A DNA stretch of 64,000 nucleotides from Fulvia fulva (GCF_020509005.1 NC_063016.1:2914001-2978000); one strand, 5' to 3'. Counted from the stretch's first letter, positions 52,851 through 63,859 are shown. Translations and numbers: made by a program. Notes: a model not told the origin generated them from the sequence alone.

Positions 52851-53229
52851 ATGAAGCTCCTCAACTACCTCTACACAGCTCTCATAGTGGCAGCCACCCA
52901 CGCCGAAGCCAAACACGGCCGCGTCAAGGGAGGTGGCAGCAAAGGTGATGGTGAAACAGAACAAGAGATAGGGACTTGGTACTGCAACAGAGGCACGAGC
53001 GGTGACGGACGATGCGACGCCACACCGGGCGTGTACACTTTCTGCGTATGAGACTCTCTCGAAGGGGTTCCACGGGGCTGGTTGCTAATGTTTTGTGTTT
53101 GCTGTGTAGTGCATGCCCAACAAGAACGGGGAGTATAAGTACGAGAAGGAGCCTCTCAATCAGGGCTACGCTCCGGATGGGAAGACGACTTCTTGCGGTG
53201 CTGGGGGAACGATTTGGTGTGCGAACTAG
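52851..53229 (+). CDS. Small secreted 6-Cys protein
   Basis: Two exons (52851-53045 and 53110-53229, intron 64 nt) encode 104 residues. A signal peptide of about 20 residues (MKLLNYLYTALIVAATHAEA) precedes a Gly/Lys-rich linker, then a domain with six Cys: WYC, GRC, TFC directly followed by another Cys across the splice junction, SCG and WCAN at the end. Spacing and size match small secreted disulfide-rich proteins of plant-associated fungi, many of which are candidate effectors. No family name fits with confidence. The pair of adjacent Cys is split exactly by the intron, which supports the model. Confidence 0.65.
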
Positions 53230-54052
53230 GTGGATGAGCTCTTTGTGAGGATGGGCGGGCGGGTCTGGGGGGAGATGATGGTGGTGATGGAGGCGCCGTA
53301 TGTATGGCTGGGTGCGCGGATGCTAGCAGAACACGAGATGTACGAAGTTCTGCGAGCTGCTATCAATTTCAAACGCGGCACGGATTCGCCTAGCAGTGAC
53401 GACGTGCCGCAGTCTAGTGGCTACAGTAGAGTTCACTACTCGTGTCTGCACATGGGACAAGCAGATGACAGGATGTGACTAAAATATCCTCCCGAGCATC
53501 GACATTGGCGGATTGTTGCTTTCGTACTCACCGTCATCACCTAGGGCCGGAGAATCATCACAGGCATGTATAGCACCTCAAACCTCTCCAGGGGAGTCAT
53601 CTCGTATCCTGCTGCGCACGTATCTTCATCAATCCGAATCCCCGCACTGATGTGCATATGCCGTACAATCAGGTATACCGTGCCTTGACACATACCGCAC
53701 CGTGATACAGATCTCCGGTATCTGGTGCACGGTAGGTGTACCAGTGTCAACACATGGCTGTACTACAGACACCGCCATTGCCAAGACCCGGGCCTTGGCG
53801 CGGCTGCACGCCTCCGAACCACTGAGGTCTGGATGAAGTGGTCGTCTCTTTCCGGGCGGCCGCGACCAGACGTTGATCCTAGCAGGAGTACCACGTGCGA
53901 GCATCTTCGCCAAAGCTTACACGATACATGGGTCTCTGTTTAGGATTGGCGGGTGACATGTGTGAGATGAGACGATCCGGGTTTTGTACTAGGGCCTACA
54001 CTATGCATGGTGCTTGCGATGTTATTAGTAGAGACTACATGTTGTGGCTCTA
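53230..54052. other. Convergent intergenic region
   Basis: Convergent 3' ends of the 6-Cys gene and the DUF1295 gene. The first 250 bases contain a G-rich stretch (53250-53310). No gene is supported. Confidence 0.4.
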
Positions 54053-55091
54053 CTACAGCTTTGGGATGAACATGGGTGTATCCTTCTTCCATTGCTGATA
54101 GTCTTTGCGGTTGCCGTATCGCTTGTCGTACTTGTTCTCGCTCATTGGGATTCCGGAGACCTGTCACACACTCGCAGTTAGCATTGCTTCTACAGACTTG
54201 TCGCTTCGAACTCACCTTCAAGAGCAAGAAGGTAACGAAAGCTGGGGAGACGGCAGCCATTGCCAAAGCTCCGATCCTCGCGGTACCACTTCCACTGAAG
54301 CCCATACCGGCCTGTCCAATGCTGCTCATCATCACACCCGCTGCGGTGGTAGCAATACCAGTCCATAAGGTGGACTCTCCAAAGTAGTTCGGGTGACGGC
54401 TCTTGCTCCACAGACCTCTGGTCAAGAAGTCTTCGCTGTGTTTCTTCTCTTTCTTCTCCTTCATCCACTGACTCTTCTGTCGATCTGCCGTAGCCTCAAA
54501 GGTGATACCACCAACGTACAGGAGCACGCCAATGACATCTGTAATGGTCACAAATGGCAACGCAGCCAGAGTTGCTGACGGGATGCTGTTGATGGCGAGG
54601 ACTGGCATAAGACAGAGCGAGACCCATGCTGCCTGCGCAACGAACGCTACCAAGAGCTTTGGTGGCTTCTCTCGAATGTTGTCGAATCTGCTGTCCTTCC
54701 CATCCTCTGCGGTGATTCTGCTGAAGAGAAAGCTACCCAGCCGTGTCGCCCAGATGGTCACCGCTGCGCTGAGCACGACCTGTCGCCAGTTCCAGGCGTT
54801 GACGCCGCCCTTGGAGGTTAGACTGGCAAGAAGACTTGGCCATGCGGGTCCATTGCCTGCACCAGCTGCGAGACGGGCACGGATGGTGGGGAGGTAGAGG
54901 GAGAGGGCTGCGCAGGAGATGTAGGTGATGGAGCCCGAGAGGTCGTAGAAACGCTCGGTCTGGAACAGGATCGAGGGCACTGCTGTTGCTGCTTGCAGTC
55001 CGAATGCTAGACCGATGGAGGGGACCAGAGTGCGTAGGAATGGATTTCTGTAGTTGGTAGCGTGGAGGAGGCTGTTCAGGATGGATGACAT
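54053..55091 (-). CDS. DUF1295 (steroid 5-alpha-reductase-like) membrane protein
   Basis: Two exons (54217-55091 and 54053-54161, intron 55 nt) give 327 residues. The protein has six or seven hydrophobic helices and, near the C-terminus, GLWSKSRHPNYFGESTLWTGI. That is the diagnostic motif of DUF1295 and related steroid-reductase/ICMT-like enzymes (RHPNYxGE binds the NADPH or methyl donor). The substrate of the fungal members is unknown. I start at the ATG at 55091; the same frame runs upstream to 55271, but that part is Ser/His-rich, lacks membrane character and is probably leader. The intron is needed to reach the conserved tail; without it the frame reads into nonsense. Confidence 0.85.
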
Positions 55092-56157
55092 TGCGGTGGT
55101 ACACGAAGCTCTAGCGCTTCGATGTGATCTGTGAAGAGAGGGAAGAGATGCACTTATCGATTTCACGCAAGAGGCATGGCCATGGATATGGCCGACGCGT
55201 AGGCTCTCAACGTGTACCGTGTGCGGGAGGAGAGTGAAGGTTGCAAAGGATGGCGGCCTTGGTGACGACATTGTCGAGCTTCGGGGAGTTTCTCAGCCCG
55301 ATCAGTCCGCTGCATGCCAACCATCATCAACAAATAGCAGTGTTTCGGCAGGACACATGTCGTCTGCGGTATGAGCGATCATGTTGTCGTACGATATACG
55401 TGGCATGCGATGCACTGGCACACTGCTTCCTATCGCGACCCTGGATGTCATCGCTGCTAGACGAACGACTGCTCTCGGCCATCATGCTGTATACGCTGGC
55501 GGCTGTACCACAATACCACTCTTGTTAAGCGTAACGACCGACGAGCGCTAGCCATCCACCGTAGCGACGTGTGAGCTTGCGAACACTCGAGCGTAGGTGG
55601 TGGCGTCAGCGAGGGAGTGGAGCTCTATCACCAGCCCTCAACTAGCCTTGGCGCCCGCTCTGATTGGTCAACTTTCAAGTTTTAGGGTCACGTGACCTAC
55701 CGCACTGTGCTTATCAGCGAACTCGCAAACATATACTCGTCGCTAACGCCTATGTCGTCGTATAATAAGCACTGTACGTCGGGTAGCGGTAGCGTGGATC
55801 GCACGCTACTTTGCAGTCTAGAAGGGTTGGTAGAGAGCTCCACTCCGCTACGCTTACCTTTGGAGGTTCACAACCGCCAACAGCACATTTTTCTTCAGCC
55901 CTACTGCTCCAACACAGTCACGGCAGTTGCTGCAATTGGTGCAGTCTCGACAGTCACCATCAGGACCCGCCTCCACGCGCACTGAGCACGCCATCGCCCG
56001 ATCAAGCTAGAGCTCAGTCAAGGTTAGTTACATCGAGCCACACACATGAACTGTTGTTCAGGTGAAGGTCGACGTGCGAGAGACTTCGTTCCACCGACTG
56101 GACATCTCACAACCTCAGGGTCTGCATATCGCCTGCTGGAGACTAGCTGCGACCACA
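55092..56157. other. Divergent promoter region
   Basis: This separates the DUF1295 gene and the amino-acid permease. It contains a perfect 12-base CACGTG palindrome at 55686 with ATTGG (reverse CCAAT) some 20 bases away. No gene is supported. Confidence 0.5.
55686..55697. promoter_or_regulatory. GGTCACGTGACC palindrome
   Basis: A perfect 12-base palindrome containing the Cbf1 consensus GTCACGTG on both strands, between two divergent genes and next to an ATTGG box. Confidence 0.55.
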
Positions 56158-57940
56158 ATGGACGCCCACGATGTCGAGGCCTCCAAAGGTCGCAACTGGG
56201 ACAAGTCCGGCACAGATGTCGACTACATACCAACACACGACAATGAACTACCTCCAGAAGCGCCCATGAGCCAACAACTCGCTCGCGAACTCACTGCTCG
56301 GCAAGTCCAAATGATAGCAATTGGAGGAACAATCGGAACTGGCCTCTTTCTCGGTACTGGAAACTCGCTGGCGAAAGGGGGTCCTGCTTCGATGCTGATC
56401 GCATACTCGATCGTTGGAGCTATTGTCTTCATTACGATGTTGTCGCTGGGCGAAATGGCTGCCTTCATCCCGGTAGGAGGGACTTTCTGCACATTTGCTG
56501 GGCGGTTCGTTGACGATGCGTTTGGGTTCGCACTGACCTGGGTAGGTTGAAACGTTCAGCTGTGCGCTAGTGTGCTGTATGCTGGTCCTCTTGTTGGCAT
56601 ATGCTAATGCGCTTCAGAACTACTCGTTCAACGATGCTGTGTCGACAGCTGCCGATCTCATGGCACTGCAGCTCCTACTACAGTACTGGACCACCACCGA
56701 CAACTTCCCTGGCTGGGCACTAAGCTTGATCTTCCTATTCATTTTGCTCGCTTTGAACATCGTTTCTGTCCGAGCGTATGGTGAAATGGAGTATTGGCTT
56801 TCGTTGCTCAAGGTCATCACTATCATAATCTTCATCATCCTTGGTATTGCAGTCAACTGCGGTGGCAACACTACCGGAGAATACATCGGAACGAGATACT
56901 GGTACCAAGGCGACGCCCCGTTCGTCAACGGCATTGGTGGATTTGCGAGCGTCTTTGTGACGGCCTCTTTCGCATATGGTGGCACCGAGTCGATCGCGAT
57001 CACTGCTGGAGAAACTAAAGACCCGCAAAGTACACTACCCAAGGTGGTTCGCAATGTGTTCTGGAGAGTCTTGATATTCTACATCCTCTCAGTACTAATC
57101 ATAGGGCTGAACGTGCCATACGACTACCCCAGTTTGGCCACAAAGGACGCCAGAACGTCACCCTTCACGATCGTCTTCCAGATGGCAGGCAGCAAAGCTG
57201 CTGGCAGTTTCATCAACGCGGTTGTGATGACATCGGTCATTTCAGCTGGCAACCACGCGCTTTTCGCAGGATCTCGACTGATGTACTCGCTGGCCGTCAA
57301 TCGCCATGCGCCTCAATTCCTTGGCCAGCTCAACCGACACCAGGTTCCTTGGATCGCTGTACTTGCCACTGCTGCCATCGGCGGACTTTGCTTTGGAGCA
57401 AGCCACATTGGTGCTGGTCAGCTGTGGTCATGGTTGCAAAATATCGTTGGTGTTTCGAATCAGCTTTCCTGGATTGCAATTGGCTTCGCGTCACTGCGCT
57501 TCCGCACTGGTATAAGGAAGCAAGGCCTCGAGCACCTTCTACCCTTCAAGAACTGGACATATCCATATGGTCCTGTAGCATCAGTTGTTCTCAACAGTGT
57601 GTTGGTTCTGGTCCAAGGATGGTCCTGCTTCTCGCCTCGCTTCAAGGCTGTCGACTTCGTCAGCTTCTATGTTGAGCTCCCGATCATGCTCATCATGTTC
57701 CTTGGCTGGAAGCTCTTGAAGAAGACGCATTTCGTCAGGTTGGAGGAAATGGACTTTGTCACAGATCGCTACGACCAGGGTTACACGCTCGAGGAACGTG
57801 ATGAGATGCTCCGAAAGGCTAAGCTGAGTCCGTGGGCGAAGGGTCAGGGGTGGAAAGAGCGAGGGAAGCGGTCGGCATGTGGCTCTTCTTCTGATCAGTC
57901 ATGTATCAGAACTATGTCCCCTCTTCTACTGAACCCTTGA
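56158..57940 (+). CDS. Amino-acid permease (yeast amino-acid transporter family)
   Basis: Plasma-membrane proton symporters of the APC superfamily import amino acids. Two exons (56158-56541 and 56618-57940, intron 76 nt) give 568 residues with about twelve helices. The N-terminal loop is followed by AIGGTIGTGLFLGTGN, the family signature on helix 1, then LGEMAAFIPVGGTFCTFAGRFVDDAFGFALTW, and AGETKDPQSTLPKVVRNVFWR and FAGSRLMYSLAVNRHAPQF further on. It belongs with general permeases of the Gap1/Dip5 kind; the amino-acid preference is not readable. The C-terminal 35 residues are polar and Ser-rich, and in this family such tails carry endocytosis signals. The start follows a long leader with in-frame codons but no membrane character. 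Confidence 0.9.
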
Positions 57941-58384
57941 TTGTGTGTGCTCTTCCCGGAGGAAGCTACGTCCGGACTAGCGAGATCGGCCGAGCTGCCG
58001 GACTGCCCTACAGCCACAGTCCGCATGTGAACAGACGGCAAGTAGGACCTTAGCATTGCTTCTACGGCCGCCTCAGAGAGTACAAAAGGTGACGCGCCAG
58101 CCCATCATGGCATTGAAGTATCCGGATCCACGACACTTGCCTTGCTGCAAACATCAAGAGCAACCATAGCCTCGCATCTAAAGCTGAAAGATCAATCATG
58201 CATGAATGCTTCAAATGAGAGCGCCAGACCGAAGTCATCTCGCATAAAAGGTTTAGCTCAATTCGGCCTGACTGTCTCATCTCAAGCCACAAAACAACAC
58301 CTAAACACCCCCCTCCTCTTACGAGAACATCCATTACATGAAAGTACGGTCCATCGTCTACTGCTTGGTTTTATGTCTAAATGA
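57941..58384. other. Convergent intergenic region
   Basis: This lies between the 3' ends of the permease and the minus-strand membrane-protein gene. No feature is recognised. Confidence 0.35.
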
Positions 58385-59719
58385 CTATATCACGTGGACC
58401 CAATACGTGGACACAACATATGTCTCGTAGATGGCAGGATCTGACGCTCGAAGCGCTGCGAATGCACCTGCCAACAGAATAATGCGGGTGACGAAGTACA
58501 CTGCAGGAGAAAGAACCTTCACCAACATCAAAGGATCCTTCCACGATACCACAACCACGTCGAACTGCATGAAAATCAGCATGCCAACAAGCGAAGCGAT
58601 CGCTGATGCACGCCAAAGCCAGGTTTCGACCAACGTTGGAAAGACCGAGTTCCATGATATCAAGTGCAATGCCGGGAACGAAATGCCAGCCAAACAACAC
58701 ACTGGCCACAGAAGTCTCGAATGATACAGATCCGGATCCCAATGCGACAGTTTGAGCTTCTTAATGAGCTTGGGGAACGATGGCACTTTGTGGTCGGGCG
58801 CCCTGCAGTCACTCACTGAACACTTTTCCACATGTTTCTCGAAGTGATCCTGCTTGTGCTGATATTGCTTTTCTTCCTCTTCTGACGCCCTCAAGTCGGC
58901 CTCTTTCTCAAATGTCCTCGGAGTCAATGCCCAGATCCCCCATAAAGACTGCTGCTCAGCAGTGGCCTCATCATCAAAGCGACCGTCTACTGCAAGAGAT
59001 TCGAAGACAGCCGCCTGATTGTCGCTCATTTGCGGCAGATCGATCTCCGAAGGCGTCTCGATATCCTTTGGCTTGATCCACCAATACGCGTACGCAACAG
59101 CGAAAAGAGGTATGTAACTTGACGTCATGGACTCCAGCGGTGCCAGTGGAAGATTATGAGCGCGTCGCATAATCGATTGAGCGACGAACCAGCTGACTTG
59201 TGCCAAGGTAAGGACATTCGCGGTCGTATCTGCATTGCCCTTGTCCTTGGTGCATTCTCTTGACATGCCCCATTCCACGTGGCGTTGCCAATCTAGGAGT
59301 CCTTCTTCCAGCAGCCAGATAAATTGGTTCGGCCACAAGACTCTAGTACCGCAGGATGTACGATACCGCAGTCCAAACATACCAATGTATAAGGAATGGA
59401 CCATCTGGAATTGACCACCTGTGAGCTTGGAGCATTTCTCCATCACCCTTCGCGCTTGCGTCCACTCCTGAGCAGCTTCAACGGCGATGAATTCTGGGGC
59501 GACTATCGTCTTTAACCACAAGGCAGCTTTGTGTGGAAGCCGGTGTTTCTTCCGCTTGTATATGCGAGAATGGATTACAATCCAGGTGCAGAGTGCCGTG
59601 GTCGCTAGACAGCTTGCTATCAGCTTGAGCGTCCCTCGACCAGAAGATTCAACCTGCCATCCCACGAGGCCAGCAGAGTTGACAGGTGCTGTGACATTCT
59701 GATCCGCGCCGCCTTGCAT
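58385..59719 (-). CDS. Multi-pass membrane protein, unknown function
   Basis: This intronless gene encodes 444 residues, a fungal membrane protein without a name I can give. There is a helix near 30-50, further hydrophobic segments around 205-220, a charged region (about 230-320, with GFDDEATAEQ-like and DLRASEEEEKQYQHKQ stretches), and then four C-terminal helices including WPVCCLAGISFPALHL and LWRASAIASLVGMLIFMQF. Residues 65-200 are rich in Trp and contain WLKTIVAPEF and LLDWQRHVEW, which look conserved. Localisation is probably plasma membrane or endomembrane. It could be related to fungal stress-response membrane proteins, but that is a guess. Confidence 0.7.
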   Translation of the reverse strand: MQGGADQNVTAPVNSAGLVGWQVESSGRGTLKLIASCLATTALCTWIVIHSRIYKRKKHRLPHKAALWLKTIVAPEFIAVEAAQEWTQARRVMEKCSKLTGGQFQMVHSLYIGMFGLRYRTSCGTRVLWPNQFIWLLEEGLLDWQRHVEWGMSRECTKDKGNADTTANVLTLAQVSWFVAQSIMRRAHNLPLAPLESMTSSYIPLFAVAYAYWWIKPKDIETPSEIDLPQMSDNQAAVFESLAVDGRFDDEATAEQQSLWGIWALTPRTFEKEADLRASEEEEKQYQHKQDHFEKHVEKCSVSDCRAPDHKVPSFPKLIKKLKLSHWDPDLYHSRLLWPVCCLAGISFPALHLISWNSVFPTLVETWLWRASAIASLVGMLIFMQFDVVVVSWKDPLMLVKVLSPAVYFVTRIILLAGAFAALRASDPAIYETYVVSTYWVHVI

Positions 59720-60264
59720 GGTAAGTGGGCAAGCTTCTGGTATAGCAAAGAGAGGAAGCTGCCAGATTAACCGTTGAGCCTCAGGAGACAGACTCGATAT
59801 GCAGCGAAGGAGATGTTGGAGCCAGTACGGGCTCCATCTGAACCACGCACATGGTGGCCAGGCTTGTGACGAACATGTTGCTATACATGGATCTGTTACA
59901 CCTCCTGCAGCAGGATGCCCAAAGCACTATATCGCCACGCACGCTCGACAGTAAGCTCGTGCGGCACAGTAAGTACAAGACACAGAACAGGCGTTCTTTG
60001 TGCCATCAGGCAGGCTTGTGGAACATGGTCGCCATGCAGCACGGCATAAAAGCAGCTCGGCGCGAACCATTACCCGCCGTCTCTCGAACCAATAGGAACG
60101 CCTGGCGCTTACACGGGCTTGTGCTCCGACGCAATGACAACCTTTGCTTAAGCGTTCACTCTTTTCCTTGTTGCACCTTGGAGATGGCAAAGCAGCGACT
60201 CTTCTCGTCTTTCTCTGCTATCAACTCGAGACCATAGCTGTCGAGCTGGCTTAAGCCTTTCAGA
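59720..60264. other. Divergent intergenic region
   Basis: Promoters for the membrane protein on the left and the hydrolase on the right are expected here. The only frame longer than 100 codons (59851-60237) lacks features. Confidence 0.4.
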
Positions 60265-61440
60265 ATGTTCACGCAACTTCTGAAGTACGGCGCGATCGCC
60301 ATTGGTTCAGTTGGGGCACTCTATCTCGGCCTCCTGGGCCTTCTAACGACGTCATGGTTCCAGTCTCATGTTGTGTACTTGCACGCGATCCAGATGACTT
60401 GGGGAAAGGATCTTGATATGCCAGAGGTCTTTGGTTTCCTACACAATCAAGTCACACCTTTCGAGATCAATTCCCTCGACGGCACCGCTCTCTATGCCTG
60501 GCACATCCTCCCTGTTGGCCTATACCGCAAGAATGAGCAAACGCTATTGGGAGAGGACTCGGGACTGGTATCGGACTTTACGTTGCGAACAGCCTTCAGA
60601 CTGCTTCGCGAGGACCCCGAAGCTAGACTAGTCATTCACCTTCACGGAGCAGGAGGTACCGTTGCATCTGGCTATCGATGTCCCAACTACCGCGCTCTGT
60701 CAGCAGGGCAGCCTGAAAAGATGCACGTCCTGACCTTCGACTATCGAGGCTTCGGCCGCAGTCCCGGGACTCCCTCCGAGCGCGGCGTCATCCTCGATGC
60801 TCTATCAGTCTCAGACTGGGCCACGAATGTAGCCAACATCCCGCCCGATCGCATAGTCTTTTACAGTCAATCTCTGGGCACAGCGGTCAATATGGCGGTA
60901 GCAGAACACTACGCGAAGCAAGATCCGCCAACCATATTCGCCGGCCACATCCTAACAGCACCATTCGTAGACTTCCCTACCTTAGTATCTACATACAGCG
61001 TGGCTGGCACAATCCCAATCCTCGGTCCACTGGCTCGATATCCGACTGTTTTCACGTATCTCAAGTCGTACATTCGGGACAAGTGGTCTACAAAGGATCG
61101 CATCGCATCATATGTCGCCGCGGCGGAAGCCAACAGCAAGAGCTACCGCATCACGATCTTACATGCCGAAGATGATTACGACATCCCTTGGACGCATACT
61201 CCCACCCTCTTCTGGCATGCTGTGCGAGCCACGAAGTCTATGGACATTACTTTCGACGAGCTCGAAGCGGAGAAGGCAAAGCGTAGGGTTGACCTGGGAG
61301 GCGCAGGTAATGTGGTGGAATGGCAGACGGAGCATGGTGTCATCAGAGAAGAGGTTCTGAAGTTCGGACTCCACGATGTCATTATGGGCAATCCTATTGT
61401 GACGTTGGCGGTTATGAGGATGTTTGAGGGAAACTCGTGA
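60265..61440 (+). CDS. Alpha/beta hydrolase, ABHD12/13-like
   Basis: This intronless gene encodes 391 residues. An N-terminal hydrophobic helix (residues 8-32) anchors the protein, probably at the endoplasmic reticulum. The alpha/beta core has LVIHLHGAGGT (oxyanion loop, about 125), FDYRGFGRSPGTPSERG (about 160), and the nucleophile elbow FYSQSLGTAVN at about 200. The acid residue is probably Asp in HAEDDYDIPW, and the His lies near the end (GLHDVI). The elbow reads SQSLG where GxSLG is usual, so the first Gly is replaced by Ser. Mammalian ABHD12 cleaves lysophosphatidylserine, and fungal homologues are little studied. Length fits ABHD12-type proteins. Confidence 0.82.
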   Translation: MFTQLLKYGAIAIGSVGALYLGLLGLLTTSWFQSHVVYLHAIQMTWGKDLDMPEVFGFLHNQVTPFEINSLDGTALYAWHILPVGLYRKNEQTLLGEDSGLVSDFTLRTAFRLLREDPEARLVIHLHGAGGTVASGYRCPNYRALSAGQPEKMHVLTFDYRGFGRSPGTPSERGVILDALSVSDWATNVANIPPDRIVFYSQSLGTAVNMAVAEHYAKQDPPTIFAGHILTAPFVDFPTLVSTYSVAGTIPILGPLARYPTVFTYLKSYIRDKWSTKDRIASYVAAAEANSKSYRITILHAEDDYDIPWTHTPTLFWHAVRATKSMDITFDELEAEKAKRRVDLGGAGNVVEWQTEHGVIREEVLKFGLHDVIMGNPIVTLAVMRMFEGNS

Positions 61441-62579
61441 ACCCAGGCCTGGATTACAGGCCTGGCAGTGTGATCGAACTGCTCGGGCAGCTTATACCCA
61501 CCAGCTGTGCCATATTCTATCGTCGTCGACCCCTTTCAAGATGACCATGATAAAATTCTGGAAGAATCAAAAGCTTTTTCTGAGCTCAAGTCCTGCGATG
61601 ACGGTCGAGTTACATGGCGAGTTGACGGGGTGCTCGGGCCATGCACTCTACCAAGGGCAGGTGACAAAGTTGATTGCCGCCGAGCGCTTCGACTTATTGT
61701 TGAAGCAAATGCCTTTGCCTGAACGCGCAGGCGTGTAGCTTAGCAGTAAGGCCGCACCGATGCAGTCGAGCTTGTAGCGCGTCGAGCCCTTGATCATGCG
61801 CCCGTTGGACAGCATTCTTAGGAGTAAAGTCCAGACCTCAGCCGGCAAGGTACTTTGTGACCAGGCCTCGTACGACAATCTCCTATGCTGGACACTAACC
61901 TCAGGACATCCGACTACGTCGAAGCCTCTATCATGCAAGAGTTCGAACATTGGACGTTCGAACATTGGACGCAGTACTTTAGGCTGTCGGGGCTACATTA
62001 CGATTCTTTGGTTTCATTTTGACATAGGATCCGCTCGATCAATGAAGCTAGGAAGCATACTACACCAATCTCGGAGAGGCGCCGAGCTGTCAGCCTTACT
62101 GGCATCTATTTCGTGATACAAACTGCCAGCACAGGTGATGTCGTGGCACATATATCCACTACCATGTTAAGCTCAGAGCGATACTGAGGTGCTTCGGGTG
62201 ACATGTTGGTTCGATGGGCCACAGAAGGAACACCGTGCTCAGTTGGAAGGCCAAGGCTGTGACTGTATCTTCACGTTGGGAAGTTATTCAGACCACACCA
62301 ATGTCCAATCACTTCCTAGTGACAGCTTCGACGCGCTCCATATCGATATACTTGGGTGGCAGCCATATATTGTCCTCGATCATATGCGCAACTCGTTGCC
62401 AAGTGATGACATGTCAGCCGTGAACATCTCGCAGGAGGCGTGCAGAAGGCGTGCTTAGAGCTGTCGTTGAAGTGGGGAGGTGCATGTGGCTTTGTGCGAC
62501 GTTAAGTGGTTCAGCTGTGGCCATATCCTCGTCAGCGGTTGTTCCATCTCGACCCCGAGCTAACACGTACGACTAAACC
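61441..62579. other. Degraded region ahead of the CorA-like frame
   Basis: Short plus-strand frames (61507-61722, 61790-62116, 62189-62458) look protein-like but change frame repeatedly. They may be the decayed N-terminal part of the CorA-like gene that follows, but I cannot align them with confidence. A 15-base tandem repeat lies at 61941-61970. Confidence 0.4.
61941..61970 (+). repeat. Two-copy 15-base tandem repeat
   Basis: GTTCGAACATTGGAC occurs twice, head to tail, without a mismatch. In one plus-strand frame it encodes FEHWT twice. Confidence 0.9.
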
Positions 62580-63491
62580 ATGGCCGCCTTTCTACACGTA
62601 CGTTCTCTCCAAGATGCGCAAGAGCTCCTAGACATCCTTCGGCCCTCCGCTGAAGCGAATGACAGCCAAGTTCCTCTGGCTTTTCGGATGTGGATCTTTC
62701 CTAATTGGACCTATGCTCACGATAAGGTGAATGCTTTCTACGCAGCATGGCAGCATACCGCATTGTTCTCGACCACTTTCCTCGAAATAATATTCAACAG
62801 TGTGGCGAATTCTCAACCAATGGAGCTTGACACTTGGGTGTTATATTACATACATTGGCTGCTTGGTGCATGGCTATGGAATTCAAAGCTCGAGACACTG
62901 ATTGAGCAGAACTGGGCTATAGCGAATCGAGCCGTCAATGGGGCCAATGCAGACGTTCTGGAGGATCATTCCAAGGCTCGTCAGGAACTCGATGATCTCA
63001 GAACCACGATGGAGACAGCAATAGCTGGATTCACAAAGATATCAGCACGTCGCGCGGACCGTATCATCAAGGACGAGGTCCCCACTCATGGCATGCTCAT
63101 GGAAGACGTGGAACAGAAATTTTCTCGACTGACACAGACCTTCAGCGACACCTTGCAGTATATCATCGGATCGATCACCATTTAAGATGCGAAGGTGATG
63201 AAAAGGCTGTCAGTACTTGCAGCTATCTACCTGCCTTTGGCCCTGGTTACCGGCATCTTCAGCATGAATATCTGGGAGATCAACGAGGGCAGTCCGCGTA
63301 GGTGGGCAGTTCTGGCAGCAGCAGCTGTCGTTGCGGTCCCTACCGTTGGGACTGTCATCTACTTATTCGACCCATTCGAGAAGCTTTCGATCGGTTTGCA
63401 GCATTTGAAGAAGAAGTTGCGACCGCCAGATGCTGTGGGCGAGGACGGGCAAGGTGCTGAGATGCGAACAGGCATTGGAGTCTTCGCTTGA
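62580..63491 (+). pseudogene. CorA-like magnesium transporter with in-frame TAA
   Basis: CorA proteins are membrane channels for Mg2+ and related ions. A single frame of 304 codons runs from an ATG in good context (AACCATGG) at 62580 to a TGA at 63489, interrupted once at codon 202 (TAA, 63183-63185). Before the stop it is helical and charged (LDDLRTTMETAIAGFTKI and beyond), like the cytosolic stalk. After it come two membrane helices with YLPLALVTGIFSMNIWEIN, where the family's GMN motif reads SMN. The stop lies in ITI-stop-DAKVMKRLS, where related proteins usually have Gln, so CAA has probably become TAA. The upstream 1 kb holds further fragments. Confidence 0.7.
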
Positions 63492-63859
63492 TGAGCCTGT
63501 TTTCGTATTCATTAATTATGCTTAGCTGCAACTTCGCAAGGGCCTGTGATAAAGTGTATTGCCGGCTTGGAACATTAAATTCACTTCTAAAATGCTAGCC
63601 AAACGGCGTATAGCTGTTGATTAGACATACGGCGACGCGCTACAAGCTCGACTGCATCGATACGGCCTTGCTACTAAGCTACACATTAGCAATTAAGCAA
63701 AAGCCTTGGCTTTAAGGATAAGTCCAAGCGCTCGGTAGCAATGAACTTTGTCACCTGCCCTTTACGGTGCTTTCGCTACCTTACCCACGAAAGCACAGAA
63801 ATAGGACTCAGCACGAGTTATACAACGAGATATACGTCGACATCTGTTGACCTCTTTGA
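63492..63859. other. Convergent intergenic region
   Basis: This lies between the CorA-like pseudogene and the 3' end of the gene entering from the right. It is A/T-rich by local standards, with no gene recognised. Confidence 0.4.

Noticed and set aside
55092..55271. Upstream in-frame extension of the DUF1295 protein by 60 residues
   Set aside because: Ser/His-rich, without membrane character; the ATG at 55091 fits the family start.
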